Source of the DNA: Limanda limanda | Lineage: Eukaryota > Chordata > Actinopteri > Pleuronectiformes > Pleuronectidae | NCBI RefSeq assembly: GCF_963576545.1 | Contig: NW_026870402.1 | Coordinates: 558,001-622,000, forward strand | Length of the DNA: 64,000 nucleotides | Direction: 5' to 3' | Shown here: positions 10,701-24,589 of the stretch, one piece after another | Numbering within the stretch: position 1 is the stretch's first letter | Layout: each line of letters opens with the position of its first letter | Made by a program: the position numbers and the translations under genes | The notes under the pieces: model-generated | Databases searched by the model: none | The model's input: the letters and a program-made list of their open reading frames with translations, nothing else | What the model was told of the DNA's origin: nothing

Positions 10701-11626
10701 CTTTCTCCTATGTGCTTTCATCCCTAACCCTAACCCTAACCCTTCCGAAAGTCGGAGAAGCTCGGGGATGGTACCGATCGATGCGCGCTACCCCATTTAG
10801 TGGGGGTAGAGCCTACTTGCAAGTCTCTCCGACCTTCACAAAAAAAGTTATTCAAGAATATCTCTTTCTCCTATGTGCTTTCATCCCTAACCCTAACCCT
10901 AACCCTTCCGAAAGTCGGAGAAGCTCAAGGATGGTACCGATCGATGCGCGCTACCCCATTTAGTGGGGGTAGAGCCTACTTGCAAGTCTCTCCGACCTTC
11001 ACAAAAAAAGTTATTCAAGAATATCTCCTCAGATTTGGGGGAATTTCGTCGGTCGACCTCTTCCAAAGGTCGTACAAGCTCGGGGATGGTACCAATCGAT
11101 CCGCAGGACCCAAATTAGTCCAGATGCAACCACTTTCCAAGTCTCTCCGACCTTCACAAAAAAAGTTATTCAAGAATATCTCTTTCTCCTATGTGCTTTC
11201 ATCCCTAACCCTAACCCTAACCCTTCCGAAAGTCGGAGAAGCTCGGGGATGGTACCGATCGATGCGCGCTACCCCATTTAGTGGGGGTAGAGCCTACTTG
11301 CAAGTCTCTCCGACCTTCACAAAAAAAGTTATTCAAGAATATCTCTTTCTCCTATGTGCTTTCATCCCTAACCCTAACCCTAACCCTTCCGAAAGTCGGA
11401 GAAGCTCAAAGATGGTACCGATCGATGCGCGCTACCCCATTTAGTGGGGGTAGAGCCTACTTGCAAGTCTCTCCGACCTTCACAAAAAAAGTTATTCAAG
11501 AATATCTCTTTCTCCTATGTGCTTTCATCCCTAACCCTAACCCTAACCCTTCCGAAAGTCGGAGAAGCTCAAGGATGGTACTGATCGATGCGCGCTACCC
11601 CATTTAGTGGGGGTAGAGCCTACTTG
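4746..11626 (+). repeat. Diverged left higher-order repeat, 6881 bp, 43 monomers
   Basis: Order: S4746 T3 T3 T2 T2, S5541 T3 T3 T3, S6185 T3 T3 T3, S6829 T3 T3, S7310 T3, S7628 T3, S7946 T3 T3, S8427 T3, S8745 T3 T2 T3, S9383 T3 T3 T2, S10021 T3 T3, S10502 T3 T3, S10983 T3 T3 T3. Its first 3 kb matches 11627 to about 14.8 kb at offset 6881. From 8427 to about 10.2 kb it matches 14191 to about 16.0 kb at offset 5764. The difference between those offsets is the internal 1117-bp duplication. Its last part (10502-11626) differs in order from the two regular copies to the right. Confidence 0.85.
6829..9062 (+). repeat. Tandem duplication, 2 x 1117 bp
   Basis: 6829-7945 and 7946-9062 have the same order (S T3 T3 S T3 S T3). 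In each, the first S carries GACCGGCTCC, the second S carries GAATTCTG, and the T3 after that second S carries TTTAGTAAGGG (7465 and 8582). The corresponding place in the 5919-bp repeats (13710-14826) holds a single copy, so this is a local gain. Confidence 0.85.
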
Positions 11627-14600
11627 CAAGTCTCTCCGACCTTCACAAAAAAAGTTATTCAAGAATATCTCCTCAGATTTGGGGGAATTTCGTCGGTCGA
11701 CCTCTTCCGAAGGTCGTACAAGCTCGGGGATGGTACCAATCGATCCGCAGGACCCAAATTAGTCCAGATGCAACCACTTTCCAAGTCTCTCCGACCTTCA
11801 CAAAAAAAGTTATTCAAGAATATCTCTTTCTCCTATGTGCTTTCATCCCTAACCCTAACCCTAACCCTTCCGAAAGTCGGAGAAGCTCGGGGATGGTACC
11901 GATCGATGCGCGCTACCCCATTTAGTGGGGGTAGAGCCTACTTGCAAGTCTCTCCGACCTTCACAAAAAAAGTTATTCAAGAATATCTCTTTCTCCTATG
12001 TGCTTTCATCCCTAACCCTAACCCTAACCCTTCCGAAAGTCGGAGAAGCTCAAGGATGGTACCGATCGATGCGCGCTACCCCATTTAGTGGGGGTAGAGC
12101 CTACTTGCAAGTCTCTCCGACCTTCACAAAAAAAGTTATTCAAGAATATCTCTTTCTCCTATGTGCTTTCATCCCTAACCCTAACCCTTCCGAAAGTCGG
12201 AGAAGCTCAAGGATGGTACCGATCGATGCGCGTTACCCCATTTAGTGGGGGTAGAGCCTACTTGCAAGTCTCTCCGACCTTCACAAAAAAAGTTATTCAA
12301 GAATATCTCTTTCTCCTATGTGCTTTCATCCCTAACCCTAACCTTTCCGAAAGTCGGAGAAGCTCAAGGATGGTACCGATCGATGCGCGCTACCCCATTT
12401 AGTGGGGGTAGAGCCTACTTGCAAGTCTCTCCGACCTTCACAAAAAAAGTTATTCAAGAATATCTCCTCAGATTTGGGGGAATTTCGTCGGTCGACCTCT
12501 TCCGAAGGTCGTACAAGCTCGGGGATGGTACCAATCGATCCGCAGGACCCAAATTAGTCCAGATGCAACCACTTTCCAAGTCTCTCCGACCTTCACAAAA
12601 AAAGTTATTCAAGAATATCTCTTTCTCCTATGTGCTTTCATCCCTAACCCTAACCCTAACCCTTCCGAAAGTCGGAGAAGCTCAAGGATGGTACCGATCG
12701 ATGCGCGCTACCCCATTTAGTGGGGGTAGAGCCTACTTGCAAGTCTCTCCGACCTTCACAAAAAAAGTTATTCAAGAATATCTCTTTCTCCTATGTGCTT
12801 TCATCCCTAACCCTAACCCTAACCCTTCCGAAAGTCGGATAAGCTCGGGGATAGTACCGATCGATGCGCGCTACCCCATTTAGTGGGGGTAGAGCCTACT
12901 TGCAAGTCTCTCCGACCTTCACAAAAAAAGTTATTCAAGAATATCTCTTTCTCCTATGTGCTTTAATCCCTAACCCTAACCCTAACCCTTCCGAAAGTCG
13001 GAGAAGCTCAAGGATGGTACCGATCGATGCGCGCTACCCCATTTAGTGGGGGTAGAGCCTACTTGCAAGTCTCTCCGACCTTCACAAAAAAAGTTATTCA
13101 AGAATATCTCCTCAGATTTGGGGGAAGTTCGTCGGTCGACCGGCTCCAAAGGTCGTACAAGCTCGGGGATGGTACCAATCGATCCGCAGGACCCAAATTA
13201 GTCCAGATGCAACCACTTTCCAAGTCTCTCCGACCTTCACAAAAAAAGTTATTCAAGAATATCTCTTTCTCCTATGTGCTTTCATCCCTAACCCTAACCC
13301 TAACCCTTCCGAAAGTCGGAGAAGCTCGGGGATGGTACCGATCGATGCGCGCTACCCCATTTAGTGGGGGTAGAGCCTACTTGCAAGTCTCTCCGACCTT
13401 CACAAAAAAAGTTATTCAAGAATATCTCTTTCTCCTATGTGCTTTCATCCCTAACCCTAACCCTAACCCTTCCGAAAGTCGGATAAGCTCGGGGATGGTA
13501 CCGATCGATGCGCGCTACCCCATTTAGTGGGGGTAGAGCCTACTTGCAAGTCTCTCCGACCTTCACAAAAAAAGTTATTCAAGAATATCTCTTTCTCCTA
13601 TGTGCTTTAATCCCTAACCCTAACCCTAACCCTTCCGAAAGTCGGAGAAGCTCAAGGATGGTACCGATCGATGCGCGCTACCCCATTTAGTGGGGGTAGA
13701 GCCTACTTGCAAGTCTCTCCGACCTTCACAAAAAAAGTTATTCAAGAATATCTCCTCAGATTTGGGGGAAGTTCGTCGGTCGACCGGCTCCAAAGGTCGT
13801 ACAAGCTCGGGGATGGTACCAATCGATCTGCAGGACCCAAATTAGTCCAGATGCAACCACTTTCCAAGTCTCTCCGACCTTCACAAAAAAAGTTATTCAA
13901 GAATATCTCTTTCTCCTATGTGCTTTCATCCCTAACCCTAACCCTAACCCTTCCGAAAGTCGGAGAAGCTCGGGGATGGTACCGATCGATGCGCGCTACC
14001 CCATTTAGTGGGGGTAGAGCCTACTTGCAAGTCTCTCCGACCTTCACAAAAAAAGTTATTCAAGAATATCTCTTTCTCCTATGTGCTTTCATCCCTAACC
14101 CTAACCCTAACCCTTCCGAAAGTCGGAGAAGCTCAATGATGGTACCGATCGATGCGCGCTACCCCATTTAGTGGGGGTAGAGCCTACTTGCAAGTCTCTC
14201 CGACCTTCACAAAAAAAGTTATTCAAGAATATCTCCTCAGATTTGGGGGAATTCTGTCGGTCGACCTCTTCCGAAGGTCGTACAAGCTCGGGGATGGTAC
14301 CAATCGATCCGCAGGACCCAAATTAGTCCAGATGCAACCACTTTCCAAGTCTCTCCGACCTTCACAAAAAAAGTTATTCAAGAATATCTCTTTCTCCTAT
14401 GTGCTTTCATCCCTAACCCTAACCCTAACCCTTCCGAAAGTCGGAGAAGCTCAAGGATGGTACCGATCGATGCGCGCTACCCCATTTAGTAAGGGTAGAG
14501 CCTACTTGCAAGTCTCTCCGACCTTCACAAAAAAAGTTATTCAAGAATATCTCCTCAGATTTGGGGGAATTTCGTCGGTCGACCTCTTCCGAAGGTCGTA

Positions 14601-17545
14601 CAAGCTCGGGGATGGTACCAATCGATCCGCAGGACCCAAATTAGTCCAGATGCAACCACTTTCCAAGTCTCTCCGACCTTCACAAAAAAAGTTATTCAAG
14701 AATATCTCTTTCTCCTATGTGCTTTCATCCCTAACCCTAACCCTAACCCTTCCGAAAGTCGGAGAAGCTCGGGGATGGTACCGATCGATGCGCGCTACCC
14801 CATTTAGTGGGGGTAGAGCCTACTTGCAAGTCTCTCCGACCTTCACAAAAAAAGTTATTCAAGAATATCTCTTTCTCCTATGTGCTTTCATCCCTAACCC
14901 TAACCCTTCCGAAAGTCGGAGAAGCTCAAGGATGGTACCGATCGATGCGCGCTACCCCATTTAGTGGGGGTAGAGCCTACTTGCAAGTCTCTCCGACCTT
15001 CACAAAAAAAGTTATTCAAGAATATCTCTTTCTCCTATGTGCTTTCATCCCTAACCCTAACCCTAACCCTTCCGAAAGTCGGAGAAGCTCAAGGATGGTA
15101 CCGATCGATGCGCGCTACCCCATTTAGTGGGGGTAGAGCCTACTTGCAAGTCTCTCCGACCTTCACAAAAAAAGTTATTCAAGAATATCTCCTCAGATTT
15201 GGGAGAATTTCGTCGGTCGACCTCTTCCAAAGGTCGTACAAGCTCGGGGATGGTACCAATCGATTTGCAGGACCCAAATTAGTCCAGATGCAACCACTTT
15301 CCAAGTCTCTCCGACCTTCACAAAAAAAGTTATTCAAGAATATCTCTTTCTCCTATGTGCTTTCATCCCTAACCCTAACCCTAACCCTTCCGAAAGTCGG
15401 AGAAGCTCGGGGATGGTACCGATCGATGCGCGCTACCCCATTTAGTGGGGGTAGAGCCTACTTGCAAGTCTCTCCGACCTTCACAAAAAAAGTTATTCAA
15501 GAATATCTCTTTCTCCTATGTGCTTTCATCCCTAACCCTAACCCTAACCCTTCCGAAAGTCGGAGAAGCTCAAAGATGGTACCGATCGATGCGCGCTACC
15601 CCATTTAGTGGGGGTAGAGCCTACTTGCAAGTCTCTCCGACCTTCACAAAAAAAGTTATTCAAGAATATCTCTTTCTCCTATGTGCTTTCATCCCTAACC
15701 CTAACCCTTCCGAAAGTCGGAGAAGCTCAAGGATGGTACTGATCGATGCGCGCTACCCCATTTAGTGGGGGAAGCGCCTACTTGCAAGTCTCTCCGACCT
15801 TCACAAAAAAAGTTATTCAAGAATATCTCCTCAGATTTGGGGGAATTTCGTCGGTCGACCTCTTCCGAAGGTCGTACAAGCTCGGGGATGGTACCAATCG
15901 ATCCGCAGGACCCAAATTAGTCCAGATGCAACCACTTTCCAAGTCTCTCCGACCTTCACAAAAAAAGTTATTCAAGAATATCTCTTTCTCCTATGTGCTT
16001 TCATCCCTAACCCTAACCCTAACCCTTCCGAAAGTCGGAGAAGCTCGGGGATGGTACCGATCGATGCGCGCTACCCCATTTAGTGGGGGTAAAGCCTACT
16101 TGCAAGTCTCTCCGACCTTCACAAAAAAAGTTATTCAAGAATATCTCTTTCTCCTATGTGCTTTCATCCCTAACCCTAACCCTAACCCTTCCGAAAGTCG
16201 GAGAAGCTCAAGGATGGTACCGATCGATGCGCGCTACCCCATTTAGTGGGGGTAGAGCCTACTTGCAAGTCTCTCCGACCTTCACAAAAAAAGTTATTCA
16301 AGAATATCTCTTTCTCCTATGTGCTTTCATCCCTAACCCTAACCCTAACCCTTCCGAAAGTCGGAGAAGCTCAAGGATGGTACTGATCGATGCGCGCTAC
16401 CCCATTTAGTGGGGGTAGAGCCTACTTGCAAGTCTCTCCGACCTTCACAAAAAAAGTTATTCAAGAATATCTCCTCAGATTTGGGGGAATTTCGTCGGTC
16501 GACCTCTTCCGAAGGTCGTACAAGCTCGGGGATGGTACCAATCGATCCGCAGGACCCAAATTAGTCCAGATGCAACCACTTTCCAAGTCTCTCCGACCTT
16601 CACAAAAAAAGTTATTCAAGAATATCTCTTTCTCCTATGTGCTTTCATCCCTAACCCTAACCCTAACCCTTCCGAAAGTCGGAGAAGCTCAAGGATGGTA
16701 CCGATCGATGCGCGCTACCCCATTTAGTGGGGGTAGAGCCTACTTGCAAGTCTCTCCGACCTTCACAAAAAAAGTTATTCAAGAATATCTCTTTCTCCTA
16801 TGTGCTTTCATCCCTAACCCTAACCCTAACCCTTCCGAAAGTCGGAGAAGCTCAAGGATGGTACTGATCGATGCGCGCTACCCCATTTAGTGGGGGTAGA
16901 GCCTACTTGCAAGTCTCTCCGACCTTCACAAAAAAAGTTATTCAAGAATATCTCCTCAGATTTGGGGGAATTTCGTCGGTCGACCTCTTCCGAAGGTCGT
17001 ACAAGCTCGGGGATGGTACCAATCGATCCGCAGGACCCAAATTAGTCCAGATGCAACCACTTTCCAAGTCTCTCCGACCTTCACAAAAAAAGTTATTCAA
17101 GAATATCTCTTTCTCCTATGTGCTTTCATCCCTAACCCTAACCCTAACCCTTCCGAAAGTCGGAGAAGCTCAAGGATGGTACCGATCGATGCGCGCTACC
17201 CCATTTAGTGGGGGTAGAGCCTACTTGCAAGTCTCTCCGACCTTCACAAAAAAAGTTATTCAAGAATATCTCCTCAGATTTGGGGGAATTTCGTCGGTCG
17301 ACCTCTTCCAAAGGTCGTACAAGCTCGGGGATGGTACCAATCGATCTGCAGGACCCAAATTAGTCCAGATGCAACCACTTTCCAAGTCTCTCCGACCTTC
17401 ACAAAAAAAGTTATTCAAGAATATCTCTTTCTCCTATGTGCTTTCATCCCTAACCCTAACCCTAACCCTTCCGAAAGTCGGAGAAGCTCGGGGATGGTAC
17501 CGATCGATGCGCGCTACCCCATTTAGTGGGGGTAGAGCCTACTTG
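11627..17545 (+). repeat. Left higher-order repeat copy 1, 5919 bp, 37 monomers
   Basis: Order: S11627 T3 T3 T2 T2, S12422 T3 T3 T3, S13066 T3 T3 T3, S13710 T3 T3, S14191 T3, S14509 T3 T2 T3, S15147 T3 T3 T2, S15785 T3 T3 T3, S16429 T3 T3, S16910 T3, S17228 T3. That is 11 S, 22 T3 and 4 T2. Markers in order include the CCT-decayed T2 at 12265, GGATAAGCTC T3 monomers at 12740 and 13384, EcoRI S at 14191, TTTAGTAAGGG T3 at 14346, GATTTGCAGG S at 15147 and the GGAAGCGCC T2 at 15628. Every marker recurs 5919 bp later. Confidence 0.92.
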
Positions 17546-20500
17546 CAAGTCTCTCCGACCTTCACAAAAAAAGTTATTCAAGAATATCTCCTCAGATTTG
17601 GGGGAATTTCGTCGGTCGACCTCTTCCGAAGGTCGTACAAGCTCGGGGATGGTACCAATCGATCCGCAGGACCCAAATTAGTCCAGATGCAACCACTTTC
17701 CAAGTCTCTCCGACCTTCACAAAAAAAGTTATTCAAGAATATCTCTTTCTCCTATGTGCTTTCATCCCTAACCCTAACCCTAACCCTTCCGAAAGTCGGA
17801 GAAGCTCGGGGATGGTACCGATCGATGCGCGCTACCCCATTTAGTGGGGGTAGAGCCTACTTGCAAGTCTCTCCGACCTTCACAAAAAAAGTTATTCAAG
17901 AATATCTCTTTCTCCTATGTGCTTTCATCCCTAACCCTAACCCTAACCCTTCCGAAAGTCGGAGAAGCTCAAGGATGGTACCGATCGATGCGCGCTACCC
18001 CATTTAGTGGGGGTAGAGCCTACTTGCAAGTCTCTCCGACCTTCACAAAAAAAGTTATTCAAGAATATCTCTTTCTCCTATGTGCTTTCATCCCTAACCC
18101 TAACCCTTCCGAAAGTCGGAGAAGCTCAAGGATGGTACCGATCGATGCGCGTTACCCCATTTAGTGGGGGTAGAGCCTACTTGCAAGTCTCTCCGACCTT
18201 CACAAAAAAAGTTATTCAAGAATATCTCTTTCTCCTATGTGCTTTCATCCCTAACCCTAACCTTTCCGAAAGTCGGAGAAGCTCAAGGATGGTACCGATC
18301 GATGCGCGCTACCCCATTTAGTGGGGGTAGAGCCTACTTGCAAGTCTCTCCGACCTTCACAAAAAAAGTTATTCAAGAATATCTCCTCAGATTTGGGGGA
18401 ATTTCGTCGGTCGACCTCTTCCGAAGGTCGTACAAGCTCGGGGATGGTACCAATCGATCCGCAGGACCCAAATTAGTCCAGATGCAACCACTTTCCAAGT
18501 CTCTCCGACCTTCACAAAAAAAGTTATTCAAGAATATCTCTTTCTCCTATGTGCTTTCATCCCTAACCCTAACCCTAACCCTTCCGAAAGTCGGAGAAGC
18601 TCAAGGATGGTACCGATCGATGCGCGCTACCCCATTTAGTGGGGGTAGAGCCTACTTGCAAGTCTCTCCGACCTTCACAAAAAAAGTTATTCAAGAATAT
18701 CTCTTTCTCCTATGTGCTTTCATCCCTAACCCTAACCCTAACCCTTCCGAAAGTCGGATAAGCTCGGGGATAGTACCGATCGATGCGCGCTACCCCATTT
18801 AGTGGGGGTAGAGCCTACTTGCAAGTCTCTCCGACCTTCACAAAAAAAGTTATTCAAGAATATCTCTTTCTCCTATGTGCTTTAATCCCTAACCCTAACC
18901 CTAACCCTTCCGAAAGTCGGAGAAGCTCAAGGATGGTACCGATCGATGCGCGCTACCCCATTTAGTGGGGGTAGAGCCTACTTGCAAGTCTCTCCGACCT
19001 TCACAAAAAAAGTTATTCAAGAATATCTCCTCAGATTTGGGGGAAGTTCGTCGGTCGACCGGCTCCAAAGGTCGTACAAGCTCGGGGATGGTACCAATCG
19101 ATCCGCAGGACCCAAATTAGTCCAGATGCAACCACTTTCCAAGTCTCTCCGACCTTCACAAAAAAAGTTATTCAAGAATATCTCTTTCTCCTATGTGCTT
19201 TCATCCCTAACCCTAACCCTAACCCTTCCGAAAGTCGGAGAAGCTCGGGGATGGTACCGATCGATGCGCGCTACCCCATTTAGTGGGGGTAGAGCCTACT
19301 TGCAAGTCTCTCCGACCTTCACAAAAAAAGTTATTCAAGAATATCTCTTTCTCCTATGTGCTTTCATCCCTAACCCTAACCCTAACCCTTCCGAAAGTCG
19401 GATAAGCTCGGGGATGGTACCGATCGATGCGCGCTACCCCATTTAGTGGGGGTAGAGCCTACTTGCAAGTCTCTCCGACCTTCACAAAAAAAGTTATTCA
19501 AGAATATCTCTTTCTCCTATGTGCTTTAATCCCTAACCCTAACCCTAACCCTTCCGAAAGTCGGAGAAGCTCAAGGATGGTACCGATCGATGCGCGCTAC
19601 CCCATTTAGTGGGGGTAGAGCCTACTTGCAAGTCTCTCCGACCTTCACAAAAAAAGTTATTCAAGAATATCTCCTCAGATTTGGGGGAAGTTCGTCGGTC
19701 GACCGGCTCCAAAGGTCGTACAAGCTCGGGGATGGTACCAATCGATCTGCAGGACCCAAATTAGTCCAGATGCAACCACTTTCCAAGTCTCTCCGACCTT
19801 CACAAAAAAAGTTATTCAAGAATATCTCTTTCTCCTATGTGCTTTCATCCCTAACCCTAACCCTAACCCTTCCGAAAGTCGGAGAAGCTCGGGGATGGTA
19901 CCGATCGATGCGCGCTACCCCATTTAGTGGGGGTAGAGCCTACTTGCAAGTCTCTCCGACCTTCACAAAAAAAGTTATTCAAGAATATCTCTTTCTCCTA
20001 TGTGCTTTCATCCCTAACCCTAACCCTAACCCTTCCGAAAGTCGGAGAAGCTCAATGATGGTACCGATCGATGCGCGCTACCCCATTTAGTGGGGGTAGA
20101 GCCTACTTGCAAGTCTCTCCGACCTTCACAAAAAAAGTTATTCAAGAATATCTCCTCAGATTTGGGGGAATTCTGTCGGTCGACCTCTTCCGAAGGTCGT
20201 ACAAGCTCGGGGATGGTACCAATCGATCCGCAGGACCCAAATTAGTCCAGATGCAACCACTTTCCAAGTCTCTCCGACCTTCACAAAAAAAGTTATTCAA
20301 GAATATCTCTTTCTCCTATGTGCTTTCATCCCTAACCCTAACCCTAACCCTTCCGAAAGTCGGAGAAGCTCAAGGATGGTACCGATCGATGCGCGCTACC
20401 CCATTTAGTAAGGGTAGAGCCTACTTGCAAGTCTCTCCGACCTTCACAAAAAAAGTTATTCAAGAATATCTCCTCAGATTTGGGGGAATTTCGTCGGTCG

Positions 20501-23464
20501 ACCTCTTCCGAAGGTCGTACAAGCTCGGGGATGGTACCAATCGATCCGCAGGACCCAAATTAGTCCAGATGCAACCACTTTCCAAGTCTCTCCGACCTTC
20601 ACAAAAAAAGTTATTCAAGAATATCTCTTTCTCCTATGTGCTTTCATCCCTAACCCTAACCCTAACCCTTCCGAAAGTCGGAGAAGCTCGGGGATGGTAC
20701 CGATCGATGCGCGCTACCCCATTTAGTGGGGGTAGAGCCTACTTGCAAGTCTCTCCGACCTTCACAAAAAAAGTTATTCAAGAATATCTCTTTCTCCTAT
20801 GTGCTTTCATCCCTAACCCTAACCCTTCCGAAAGTCGGAGAAGCTCAAGGATGGTACCGATCGATGCGCGCTACCCCATTTAGTGGGGGTAGAGCCTACT
20901 TGCAAGTCTCTCCGACCTTCACAAAAAAAGTTATTCAAGAATATCTCTTTCTCCTATGTGCTTTCATCCCTAACCCTAACCCTAACCCTTCCGAAAGTCG
21001 GAGAAGCTCAAGGATGGTACCGATCGATGCGCGCTACCCCATTTAGTGGGGGTAGAGCCTACTTGCAAGTCTCTCCGACCTTCACAAAAAAAGTTATTCA
21101 AGAATATCTCCTCAGATTTGGGAGAATTTCGTCGGTCGACCTCTTCCAAAGGTCGTACAAGCTCGGGGATGGTACCAATCGATTTGCAGGACCCAAATTA
21201 GTCCAGATGCAACCACTTTCCAAGTCTCTCCGACCTTCACAAAAAAAGTTATTCAAGAATATCTCTTTCTCCTATGTGCTTTCATCCCTAACCCTAACCC
21301 TAACCCTTCCGAAAGTCGGAGAAGCTCGGGGATGGTACCGATCGATGCGCGCTACCCCATTTAGTGGGGGTAGAGCCTACTTGCAAGTCTCTCCGACCTT
21401 CACAAAAAAAGTTATTCAAGAATATCTCTTTCTCCTATGTGCTTTCATCCCTAACCCTAACCCTAACCCTTCCGAAAGTCGGAGAAGCTCAAAGATGGTA
21501 CCGATCGATGCGCGCTACCCCATTTAGTGGGGGTAGAGCCTACTTGCAAGTCTCTCCGACCTTCACAAAAAAAGTTATTCAAGAATATCTCTTTCTCCTA
21601 TGTGCTTTCATCCCTAACCCTAACCCTTCCGAAAGTCGGAGAAGCTCAAGGATGGTACTGATCGATGCGCGCTACCCCATTTAGTGGGGGAAGCGCCTAC
21701 TTGCAAGTCTCTCCGACCTTCACAAAAAAAGTTATTCAAGAATATCTCCTCAGATTTGGGGGAATTTCGTCGGTCGACCTCTTCCGAAGGTCGTACAAGC
21801 TCGGGGATGGTACCAATCGATCCGCAGGACCCAAATTAGTCCAGATGCAACCACTTTCCAAGTCTCTCCGACCTTCACAAAAAAAGTTATTCAAGAATAT
21901 CTCTTTCTCCTATGTGCTTTCATCCCTAACCCTAACCCTAACCCTTCCGAAAGTCGGAGAAGCTCGGGGATGGTACCGATCGATGCGCGCTACCCCATTT
22001 AGTGGGGGTAAAGCCTACTTGCAAGTCTCTCCGACCTTCACAAAAAAAGTTATTCAAGAATATCTCTTTCTCCTATGTGCTTTCATCCCTAACCCTAACC
22101 CTAACCCTTCCGAAAGTCGGAGAAGCTCAAGGATGGTACCGATCGATGCGCGCTACCCCATTTAGTGGGGGTAGAGCCTACTTGCAAGTCTCTCCGACCT
22201 TCACAAAAAAAGTTATTCAAGAATATCTCTTTCTCCTATGTGCTTTCATCCCTAACCCTAACCCTAACCCTTCCGAAAGTCGGAGAAGCTCAAGGATGGT
22301 ACTGATCGATGCGCGCTACCCCATTTAGTGGGGGTAGAGCCTACTTGCAAGTCTCTCCGACCTTCACAAAAAAAGTTATTCAAGAATATCTCCTCAGATT
22401 TGGGGGAATTTCGTCGGTCGACCTCTTCCGAAGGTCGTACAAGCTCGGGGATGGTACCAATCGATCCGCAGGACCCAAATTAGTCCAGATGCAACCACTT
22501 TCCAAGTCTCTCCGACCTTCACAAAAAAAGTTATTCAAGAATATCTCTTTCTCCTATGTGCTTTCATCCCTAACCCTAACCCTAACCCTTCCGAAAGTCG
22601 GAGAAGCTCAAGGATGGTACCGATCGATGCGCGCTACCCCATTTAGTGGGGGTAGAGCCTACTTGCAAGTCTCTCCGACCTTCACAAAAAAAGTTATTCA
22701 AGAATATCTCTTTCTCCTATGTGCTTTCATCCCTAACCCTAACCCTAACCCTTCCGAAAGTCGGAGAAGCTCAAGGATGGTACTGATCGATGCGCGCTAC
22801 CCCATTTAGTGGGGGTAGAGCCTACTTGCAAGTCTCTCCGACCTTCACAAAAAAAGTTATTCAAGAATATCTCCTCAGATTTGGGGGAATTTCGTCGGTC
22901 GACCTCTTCCGAAGGTCGTACAAGCTCGGGGATGGTACCAATCGATCCGCAGGACCCAAATTAGTCCAGATGCAACCACTTTCCAAGTCTCTCCGACCTT
23001 CACAAAAAAAGTTATTCAAGAATATCTCTTTCTCCTATGTGCTTTCATCCCTAACCCTAACCCTAACCCTTCCGAAAGTCGGAGAAGCTCAAGGATGGTA
23101 CCGATCGATGCGCGCTACCCCATTTAGTGGGGGTAGAGCCTACTTGCAAGTCTCTCCGACCTTCACAAAAAAAGTTATTCAAGAATATCTCCTCAGATTT
23201 GGGGGAATTTCGTCGGTCGACCTCTTCCAAAGGTCGTACAAGCTCGGGGATGGTACCAATCGATCTGCAGGACCCAAATTAGTCCAGATGCAACCACTTT
23301 CCAAGTCTCTCCGACCTTCACAAAAAAAGTTATTCAAGAATATCTCTTTCTCCTATGTGCTTTCATCCCTAACCCTAACCCTAACCCTTCCGAAAGTCGG
23401 AGAAGCTCGGGGATGGTACCGATCGATGCGCGCTACCCCATTTAGTGGGGGTAGAGCCTACTTG
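17546..23464 (+). repeat. Left higher-order repeat copy 2, 5919 bp, 37 monomers
   Basis: It has the same monomer order as 11627-17545, with S at 17546, 18341, 18985, 19629, 20110, 20428, 21066, 21704, 22348, 22829 and 23147. I found no difference between the two copies at the marker variants I compared, which points to a very recent tandem duplication or active homogenisation. The junction lies at about 17.50-17.59 kb, where the last T3 of copy 1 meets S17546. Copy 2 ends at 23464; there the next monomer is a T3 with ATCTTTTTCTCC instead of an S. Confidence 0.92.
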
Positions 23465-24589
23465 CAAGTCTCTCCGACCTTCACAAAAAAAGTTATTCAA
23501 GAATATCTTTTTCTCCTATGTGCTTTCATCCCTAACCCTAACCCTAACCCTTCCGAAAGTCGGAGAAGCTCAATGATGGTACCGATCGATGCGCGCTACC
23601 CCATTTAGTGGGGGTAGAGCCTACTTGCAAGTCTCTCCGACCTTCACAAAAAAAGTTATTCAAGAATATCTCCTCAGATTTGGGGGAATTCTGTCGGTCG
23701 ACCTCTTCCGAAGGTCGTAAAAGCTCGGGGATGGTACCAATCGATCTGCAGGACCCAAATTAGTCCAGATGCAACCACTTTCCAAGTCTCTCCGACCTTC
23801 ACAAAAAAAGTTATTCAAGAATATCTCTTTCTCCTATGTGCTTTCATCCCTAACCCTAACCCTAACCCTTCCGAAAGTCGGAGAAGCTCAAGGATGGTAC
23901 CGATCGATGCGCGCTACCCCATTTAGTGGGGGTAGAGCCTACTTGCAAGTCTCTCCGACCTTCACAAAAAAGGTTATTCAAGAATATCTCCTCAGATTTG
24001 GGGGAATTTCGTCGGTCGACCTCTTCCGAAGGTCGTACAAGCTCGGGGATGGTACCAATCGATCCGCAGGACCCAAATTAGTCCAGATGCAACCACTTTC
24101 CAAGTCTCTCCGACCTTCACAAAAAAAGTTATTCAAGAATATCTCTTTCTCCTATGTGCTTTCATCCCTAACCCTAACCCTAACCCTTCCGAAAGTCGGA
24201 GAAGCTCGGGGATGGTACCGATCGATGCGCGCTACCCCATTTAGTGGGGGTAGAGCCTACTTGCAAGTCTCTCCGACCTTCACAAAAAAAGTTATTCAAG
24301 AATATCTCTTTCTCCTATGTGCTTTCATCCCTAACCCTAACCCTAACCCTTCCGAAAGTCGGAGAAGCTCAAGGATGGTACCGATCGATGCGCGCTACCC
24401 CATTTAGTGGGGGTAGAGCCTACTTGCAAGTCTCTCCGACCTTCACAAAAAAAGTTATTCAAGAATATCTCTTTCTCCTATGTGCTTTCATCCCTAACCC
24501 TAACCCTAACCCTTCCGAAAGTCGGAGAAGCTCAAGGATGGTACCGATCGATGCGCGCTACCCCATTTAGTGGGGGTAGAGCCTACTTG
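23465..24589 (+). repeat. Junction between left and right satellite domains, 7 monomers
   Basis: Order: T3 23465, S23628 T3, S23946 T3 T3 T3. The first T3 has ATCTTTTTCTCC and S23628 has the GTCGTAAAAGCTC variant. Both are right-domain markers that do not occur further left. The block matches 46838-47962 at offset 23373 and continues matching to about 24744. Left-domain markers (GACCGGCTCC S, CTTTAATCCC T3, GGATAAGCTC T3) stop before it. Confidence 0.82.
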
